Shown here piece after piece: positions 31,631 to 36,221 of a stretch of DNA of 36,221 bases. The DNA comes from Myxococcales bacterium (lineage in GTDB: Bacteria; Myxococcota_A; Polyangia; Polyangiales; Polyangiaceae). Location: NCBI GenBank assembly GCA_005800325.1, contig SYFR01000488.1:1-36221 (forward strand). The letters are read 5' to 3'. Made by a program: the position numbers and the translations under genes. The notes beneath the pieces were generated by a model, which saw only the letters and a program-made list of their open reading frames with translations, was not told the DNA's origin and searched no databases. Every line of letters starts with the position of its first letter. The stretch's first letter is position 1.

Positions 31631-32687
31631 GCGCGACGTGGAGCGCGTCGGTCGCGTGCGGCGCATCCTCGCCGTCGGCCGTGAGCTCCGAGCCCCGGGG
31701 ACGCCACTCGGCCAGCGTGCGCGCGCGGAGCTGCTCCCTACCTGTGGGCTGTCGGGCCCGGGGCTCGAGCTCGCGCTCACGCAGCACCTCGAGGCGAGCG
31801 CCACCGACGAGGAGCTCCGCGCCTTCGTGTCGTGCGCCGCCACGCGCTCGGCCTGCCTCGTCGTGCTGGCCGCGAACGTGTGCACTGCGGCGCTGCGTGC
31901 CGTGGCGTTCGGGCTCGCGACCGCCCCGCGCGTGTTCGTGCGGCCGTCGCGCCGCGATCCGGCGCTCGCTCGCATCCTCGCCGACGTCCTCCACGAGGTC
32001 GTCCTCATCGACGACGTCGCCGTCGCCGCGCTCGAGATCGACGAAGCGCACCTCTACGGCAGCGACGCGGCGCTCGACGCGATCGCGCACACGCTGCCAG
32101 CGCACATCCACCGGCTTCGCCACGGCAGCGGCATGGGGCTCGCGCTCATCGACGAGGGGGCCTCGCTCGCGGACGCCGCCTCGCGCGTGGCCGCCGATCT
32201 CGTCGCGTTCGATGGGCGAGGCTGCCTCTCCCCGAAGGTCGCGCTCGTGCAAGGGCCGAGGGAGCGCACGGAGTCGTTCGCGCGCGCCCTCGACGGCGAG
32301 CTCGCGATGTTCGGCGCTCGCGTTCCGCGCGGGGAGCTCGATGCGGCAGCGCGGGCCGAGCTCACGCGCTTCGGCGGGACGATGTCGGCCGTCGGGCGCG
32401 TCTTTTCCGGCTCGGAGCACCTCGTCGCGCTCGACGACGAGCCCCGCGCGCTCCTGCTTCCGCCGGCGCACCGCGCGCTCACGGTGGTCCACGCATCCGA
32501 GCGGGTCGACGAGGTCGTGGCGCCGTGGCTCCCGTTCGTCACCTGCATCGGTGCCGACGACGCAGCGCGCGAGTCGTCGCTTGGGCGGCGCTTCTCGGCG
32601 AGCTGTCCGCGCGCGCGGTGGGCACCGCTTGGCGCGATGCAGCATCCGCCGTTCGATGGCCCCGTGGATCTTCGCGCGATCGCGTGA
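31608..32687 (+). CDS. LuxC-like acyl-CoA/acyl-protein reductase
   Basis: 359 aa from the ATG at 31608, inside the last 23 bp of the luxE-like gene. Family marks: 'GRELRAPGTPLGQRARAELLPTCGLS', 'LVVLAANVCTAALRAVAFGLATAPRVFVRPSRRDPALARIL', 'GSGMGLALI', and the catalytic block FDGRGCLSPK with Cys near residue 206. LuxC takes an acyl group on this Cys and reduces it with NADPH to the aldehyde. It belongs to the aldehyde dehydrogenase superfamily. Together with LuxE it forms a fatty-acid reductase. It is the last gene of the four-gene overlapping operon and converges with the phospholipase D-like gene. Confidence 0.92.
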   Translation: MPTASEAERDVERVGRVRRILAVGRELRAPGTPLGQRARAELLPTCGLSGPGLELALTQHLEASATDEELRAFVSCAATRSACLVVLAANVCTAALRAVAFGLATAPRVFVRPSRRDPALARILADVLHEVVLIDDVAVAALEIDEAHLYGSDAALDAIAHTLPAHIHRLRHGSGMGLALIDEGASLADAASRVAADLVAFDGRGCLSPKVALVQGPRERTESFARALDGELAMFGARVPRGELDAAARAELTRFGGTMSAVGRVFSGSEHLVALDDEPRALLLPPAHRALTVVHASERVDEVVAPWLPFVTCIGADDAARESSLGRRFSASCPRARWAPLGAMQHPPFDGPVDLRAIA

Positions 32688-32724
32688 CCCGCTCGCGGCG
32701 TCTCTTCGCCGACGCCTCCTTCGC

Positions 32725-32752
32725 GGCGTCACGGTGGCGGCGTCACGGTGGC
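32725..32752. repeat. 14-bp direct tandem repeat at the convergent luxC/PLD junction
   Basis: GGCGTCACGGTGGC occurs twice in tandem (32725-32738, 32739-32752) and spans the stop codon region of the phospholipase D-like gene. No U-tract hairpin that would end both transcripts was found in this 55-bp gap. Confidence 0.8.
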
Positions 32753-34902
32753 GGTGCGGGCGGTGCCTCGGCGACGTCGGGTCCCACCGACTCGAACAGG
32801 CAGTCGGACAGCGAGCCGAACGGCAACGAGTAGAGGAAGCCACGCGGGAGGTAGGCCTTCGGCAGGGACTCCCCGTCGAGATCGAGGTCGTCGCCCTCGG
32901 CTTGCCACGCCGCGCGGACGCCGTCGTTGTAGACAGCCGCCTTCGCGAGCTGGGCGCTCCACCCGCCCGCGCTCAGCTCGAGCTTCGTTCCCGAACCAAG
33001 CAGATGGCGGACGATGCGCTCGCGCTCGGTGCGCACCCACGCTGCGTCGAGCACCGCGACGTTGAGCTCTCCCTCGTAGGCGAGGCTGCGATTGTTCTTG
33101 TTCGCCGAGCCGACGCTCAGGAACACGTCGTCGACGACGAGGACCTTCGAGTGCACGAAAATAGGCTGAAAATACGCGTCCGTCTCGTCGATGACGACGA
33201 GGCTCGGATCCACGGCGACGTCGAAGGACTGCAGCGCCAGCGCGAGAAACCGATCCGGAAAGTTCGCCGCGAACAGCTCGAGGCTCTGATAGGTCCAGGC
33301 GCAGCCTGGGTCCGACCACTCGTTCACCGGGTTCGTGACGACGATGAGCAAGAGCCCGGGGACCGCTTGCATGCGCGCCAGGATTCGGTCGTTCATCATC
33401 GGCGCGCGAAAGAACTGATCTTCAATGAGGATGAACTTCTCGGCGCGATCGAGCGCGTTGAAGAAGCTCTCGGCGACGCTCTGCTCGGCGAGCGGCTCGG
33501 GCGAGGTGGCCGTGAGCTGCGCGAGAACGCCGTCGTCGTGCGGTGCCGGCGCGAGCGCGGGCGCAAGCGGGGTCGCGTGCTCGGAGTACTCGACGCCCGC
33601 ATCGAGCTGCAGCTGCCAGCGCCGCGCGAAGACGTCGTGCACGTCCGCGACGCTGGGCCCGTCGATGCGCACGACGTAGTCCTTGCGAGGCACGAAGTCG
33701 GGCAGCGCCTCGCGCGCGGCGACCGCGATGCGCTCGTCGAAGGTGGCGTCGAAGCTCATGCGAAGAGGCTCGAACACCGCGTGGGCCTCGGTGTCCCAGT
33801 CGGCGCCCTTGAGGTTCATGCCACCGACGTAGGCGACACGATCGTCGATGACGACGAGCTTCTGGTGGTAGCTCGCGTGCGGGACGTCGAGCCCGAGCGT
33901 ACCCTCGGCCAAGTCGACGGTGCGCGGCGGTACGTTCGACGCGACCGGCTCGTGCGCCTCGAACGACCAGGTCGCCCCATCCTCGAAGGTCGCGAGCGCG
34001 CGCGCGACAAAGTCGACGGGCTCGGGCTGAAGGAAATAGGCGCCGCTCGTCGGGTTCGCTTGTCCCATCACCTCGAAGTCGTCGCCCCCGTCGTCGCCGT
34101 GGGCTCGCAGCGGCGCGTCCATGGTGATGCCCGACAAGAGCCCGTCTTGATCGAGGAACTGATTCACGAGCACGCGTTTTTTCGCATCGCTGGCCTCGAG
34201 CACACCGAGGATCGTGTTCTCACGGCGCTGCTCGTCGGACAGGTACGGGTGGCTCTCGGGGTCGCGAGCGAGCTCGAAATCGCTCTCCCACCACCAGGTC
34301 GAGGCGAGCACGCTCGCGGTCGCAAGGGCGAGCTCGGCGTGGGTCGCGCCCCAGGCCGTGTCGCCCGCGGAGAAGAGCTCGACGCGGTTGCCGGCTCGCG
34401 GCGGCCGCCCTTGCGCCGAGAACCACTGGTGGCGCAGCCCGAGCACGACGCGATGGCGCGGCAGGCCCCCGGCCACGGTGGCGCTCTGGTGCGCGAGCGC
34501 GACGCCGTGCGCGCCCTCGCTCGACGGGCTCGTCAGCGAGACGGCGTCGAGCGACGTCGTCCCGTCGAACGCCACGGTGACGGTCATTGCGCCGTGGTCG
34601 GGCGCCGAGAGCTCGATCGAGAACGTGGCCGCTCGGGTCAGCGGGATCGTCGCGAGCGGCGCGGCTACGGTGAGCTCCATCCCATCGGCGAGCACGCGCA
34701 GTTTGGCGCCCGCGCCGAGAGGCCGCGCCCAGAGGTCGCGCGCATCCACCTCGAGCGTCGCGACGATCGGGCGATCGATGGTGTCGTTGCCATACGCGCC
34801 GTCGTCCTCTTCCGCGGTGTCGATCGTGCAGGCGGCGGCGACGCAAAGGCATGTCGCCCACATCGCCGCAACCGCGAGTCGTCGCACCATGACGACCACC
34901 AT
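32743..34902 (-). CDS. Phospholipase D-like lipoprotein
   Basis: About 719 aa from ATG 34902 (34890 is also possible); the track's longer start runs into the divergent ketosynthase gene. The signal VRRLAVAAMWATCLCVAAAC carries a lipobox Cys. The mature part begins with an acidic stretch and a beta-rich region (about 30-190), then the PLD module with both HKD motifs: YHQKLVVIDDRVAYVGGMNL and VHSKVLVVDDVFLSVGSANK, each HxKxxxxD followed by G-(x)-N. It should cleave or exchange phosphodiester bonds, for example in phospholipid head groups, by a phosphohistidine intermediate. Export and lipid anchoring point to envelope or external membranes as substrate. It lies between the fatty-acyl reductase operon and a ketosynthase, so a lipid-remodelling role is plausible. 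It ends in a Pro-rich tail. Confidence 0.9.
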   Translation of the reverse strand: MVVVMVRRLAVAAMWATCLCVAAACTIDTAEEDDGAYGNDTIDRPIVATLEVDARDLWARPLGAGAKLRVLADGMELTVAAPLATIPLTRAATFSIELSAPDHGAMTVTVAFDGTTSLDAVSLTSPSSEGAHGVALAHQSATVAGGLPRHRVVLGLRHQWFSAQGRPPRAGNRVELFSAGDTAWGATHAELALATASVLASTWWWESDFELARDPESHPYLSDEQRRENTILGVLEASDAKKRVLVNQFLDQDGLLSGITMDAPLRAHGDDGGDDFEVMGQANPTSGAYFLQPEPVDFVARALATFEDGATWSFEAHEPVASNVPPRTVDLAEGTLGLDVPHASYHQKLVVIDDRVAYVGGMNLKGADWDTEAHAVFEPLRMSFDATFDERIAVAAREALPDFVPRKDYVVRIDGPSVADVHDVFARRWQLQLDAGVEYSEHATPLAPALAPAPHDDGVLAQLTATSPEPLAEQSVAESFFNALDRAEKFILIEDQFFRAPMMNDRILARMQAVPGLLLIVVTNPVNEWSDPGCAWTYQSLELFAANFPDRFLALALQSFDVAVDPSLVVIDETDAYFQPIFVHSKVLVVDDVFLSVGSANKNNRSLAYEGELNVAVLDAAWVRTERERIVRHLLGSGTKLELSAGGWSAQLAKAAVYNDGVRAAWQAEGDDLDLDGESLPKAYLPRGFLYSLPFGSLSDCLFESVGPDVAEAPPAPPP

Positions 34903-35008
34903 TCTTGCACGTCCCGCGGGCGCGGCTCGCCCCCCCTCTCGTCGCCGCGCGCCGATCGCGGCCGTTCGAGGCGGCATTCTCCGCGCCCTCCAACTAAGGT
35001 GCATCGCG

Positions 35009-36221
35009 ATGCGCGATTGGAGTCGAGAGGTGGTCGTCACGGGGATCGGGGTCGCTTGCAACTTGGGCGACGACTTCGAAGAGATTGCGGCGCACCTCCG
35101 GGCGGGGCTGCCGGGCAAGTTTGGGCTCTGGCAAGAGGCCGTCGAACACGGCGCCAAGTGCCAGCTCATCGGCAGCTACGCCGGCGACCTCTCGGACGAG
35201 CGCTTGGGGATCGACAAGAGGGCGTCGCGCTTCATGGGCCGCGCGACGAGGCTCGCGCTCCTCGCGGCGCGGGCCGCGCTCGCCGGATCGGGGCTCGCCT
35301 CGCGGGAGGCCGCGGTGGTCGTCGGAAGCGGCACTGGCGACGTGGACACGCACGTCGAGGTGCGGCGCAAGCTCGATCAGCACGGAGACTGCCGGCGCGT
35401 CGGAACCACGGTGATCCCGAAAATCATGAGCAGCACGGTGTCGGCGAACCTCGTCAACGTGCTCGAGACGCGCGGGCCGAGCCTGTCGGCGTCGGCGGCG
35501 TGCGCAGGCGGCGCGTACAACCTCTTGCTCGCGGCGCAGCTCCTCGAGCACGGCTTCGCCGACACGGCGATCGCGGGCGGCGTCGAGGTTGTCGACCTCC
35601 ATTTCTTCGCGGGTTTCGACACGATGCGCGCGTATAACGGCGGCGACAACCATGCGCCCGAGCGCGCCTCGCGGCCCTACGCCGCCGATCGCGCGGGGTT
35701 CATCTTCGCAGAGGGCGCGGGCATCCTCGCGCTCGAGACGCGCCGCCACGCCGAGGCACGCGGCGCGCCGATCCTCGGAAGCCTCCGCGGGTACGGGATG
35801 TCGAGCGACGGCCGCGGCGAGATGGTCGCGCCCGACGAGGACGGCGCCGCACGCGCTCTCGCCAAGGCACTCGAGCACGCGGAGGTGGACGCCTCGAGCA
35901 TCGACTACGTCAACACGCACGGCACCTCGACACCGCTCGGCGATCTCTCCGAGGTGCGCGCGATGCGTCGTGTGTTCGGCGGGCGCCACGTGCGCTACTC
36001 GTCGACCAAGGGCTACACCGGGCACACGATTTCTGGCGCTGGCGCGATCGAAGCAGCCTTCTCGCTGGCGATGCTTCGCGGTGGCTGGGTCGCGCCGAGC
36101 GTGAATGCGTCGCCCCTCGATCCCGAGCTCGCCGACTTCCCACCCGTGCTCTCACCGACCGACGCGCCCTTGCGCTTGGCGGCGTCGAGCTCCTGCGGCT
36201 TCGGCGGCACCAACGCCGCGC
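35009..36221 (+). CDS. Beta-ketoacyl-ACP synthase (FabB/FabF type), partial
   Basis: 404 codons from the ATG at 35009, open to the window edge; the track omits it because no stop is reached. An AAGG ribosome site lies upstream. The KS active site is complete: catalytic Cys165 in SASAACAGGAYN, His304 in VNTHGTSTPLGD, and His339 in KGYTGHTISGAGAIEA, plus C-terminal SSCGFGGTNAA. The spacing and the 'GHTISGAGAIEAAFSLAMLRGGWVAPSVN' block are closer to FabB than FabF. It condenses malonyl-ACP with an acyl chain. No acyltransferase domain is fused, so this is a type II enzyme. It may be fatty-acid synthesis or a specialised lipid or polyene cluster continuing beyond the edge. Confidence 0.93.
   Translation, partial: MRDWSREVVVTGIGVACNLGDDFEEIAAHLRAGLPGKFGLWQEAVEHGAKCQLIGSYAGDLSDERLGIDKRASRFMGRATRLALLAARAALAGSGLASREAAVVVGSGTGDVDTHVEVRRKLDQHGDCRRVGTTVIPKIMSSTVSANLVNVLETRGPSLSASAACAGGAYNLLLAAQLLEHGFADTAIAGGVEVVDLHFFAGFDTMRAYNGGDNHAPERASRPYAADRAGFIFAEGAGILALETRRHAEARGAPILGSLRGYGMSSDGRGEMVAPDEDGAARALAKALEHAEVDASSIDYVNTHGTSTPLGDLSEVRAMRRVFGGRHVRYSSTKGYTGHTISGAGAIEAAFSLAMLRGGWVAPSVNASPLDPELADFPPVLSPTDAPLRLAASSSCGFGGTNAA

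Noticed and set aside
28318-32687. Bioluminescence operon
   Set aside because: LuxC- and LuxE-like genes are present, but no luxA/luxB luciferase or luxD gene is in the window, and the partner is an aminotransferase.
31336-35637. 1433-aa plus-strand ORF
   Set aside because: It is a shadow. It runs antisense through the phospholipase D gene and out of frame through luxE/luxC, is Arg/Ser/Ala-rich, and has no domain motifs.

Overview
The window is very GC-rich, densely coded DNA that reads as a myxobacterium (Myxococcota, probably Polyangiales-like). The clues are the many predicted lipoproteins with Gly/Ala/Thr-rich linkers followed by Cys-rich domains, a Kelch-repeat lipoprotein, FHA-GGDEF and PilZ signalling proteins, a tandem-AAA ATPase beside a WYL regulator, and frequent ATGA/GTGA stop-start overlaps. 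This placement is an inference from gene style; no marker gene in the window fixes the genus.

Layout. 1-265: the 3' end of asnS, then tRNA-Ser(GCU). 360-2488 (minus): rpe followed by a coupled HExxH lipoprotein. 2828-3864: a GNAT acetyltransferase overlapping a cyclic-nucleotide-binding protein. 3927-5245: two divergent lipoproteins around a perfect palindrome. 5465-8007: recD2 and trxA, tail to tail and overlapping. 8227-11852: a GyrI-like protein, an Omp85/D15-type barrel and a lipoprotein. 11995-13416: an extensin-like/LAS-peptidase protein broken by one in-frame TAG and carrying a 57-bp x4 repeat insertion. 13446-14690: PilZ protein, a tiny basic ORF, and 5-formyl-THF cyclo-ligase. 14837-17714: a coupled GT2 - C45 Ntn-hydrolase - LolA-like operon. 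17730-21724 (minus): Kelch lipoprotein overlapping priA. 21852-24619: Cys-rich lipoprotein, HEAT-repeat protein, DUF4149-like membrane protein and a small unknown. 24663-28087: WYL regulator divergent from a tandem AAA+ ATPase. 28318-32687: an overlapping four-gene operon of FHA-GGDEF cyclase, class III aminotransferase, LuxE-like acyl-protein synthetase and LuxC-like acyl reductase. 32743-34902 (minus): a phospholipase D-like lipoprotein. 35009-end: a beta-ketoacyl-ACP synthase running off the edge.

Three themes stand out. First, the aminotransferase-LuxE-LuxC set could turn a fatty acyl group into a fatty aldehyde and then an amine or amino-lipid; a c-di-GMP synthase is translationally coupled to it and a ketosynthase lies nearby. 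Second, the window is full of in-frame minisatellites (15, 18, 21, 24, 36 and 57 bp units). Five of the six coding arrays lie at or near the N terminus, often directly after a start codon that overlaps the preceding gene. Third, second-messenger parts recur: a cNMP-binding protein coupled to an acetyltransferase (resembling a split form of the mycobacterial cAMP-regulated acetyltransferase), a PilZ protein and a GGDEF protein. All functions are assigned from motifs read by eye; no database search was possible.
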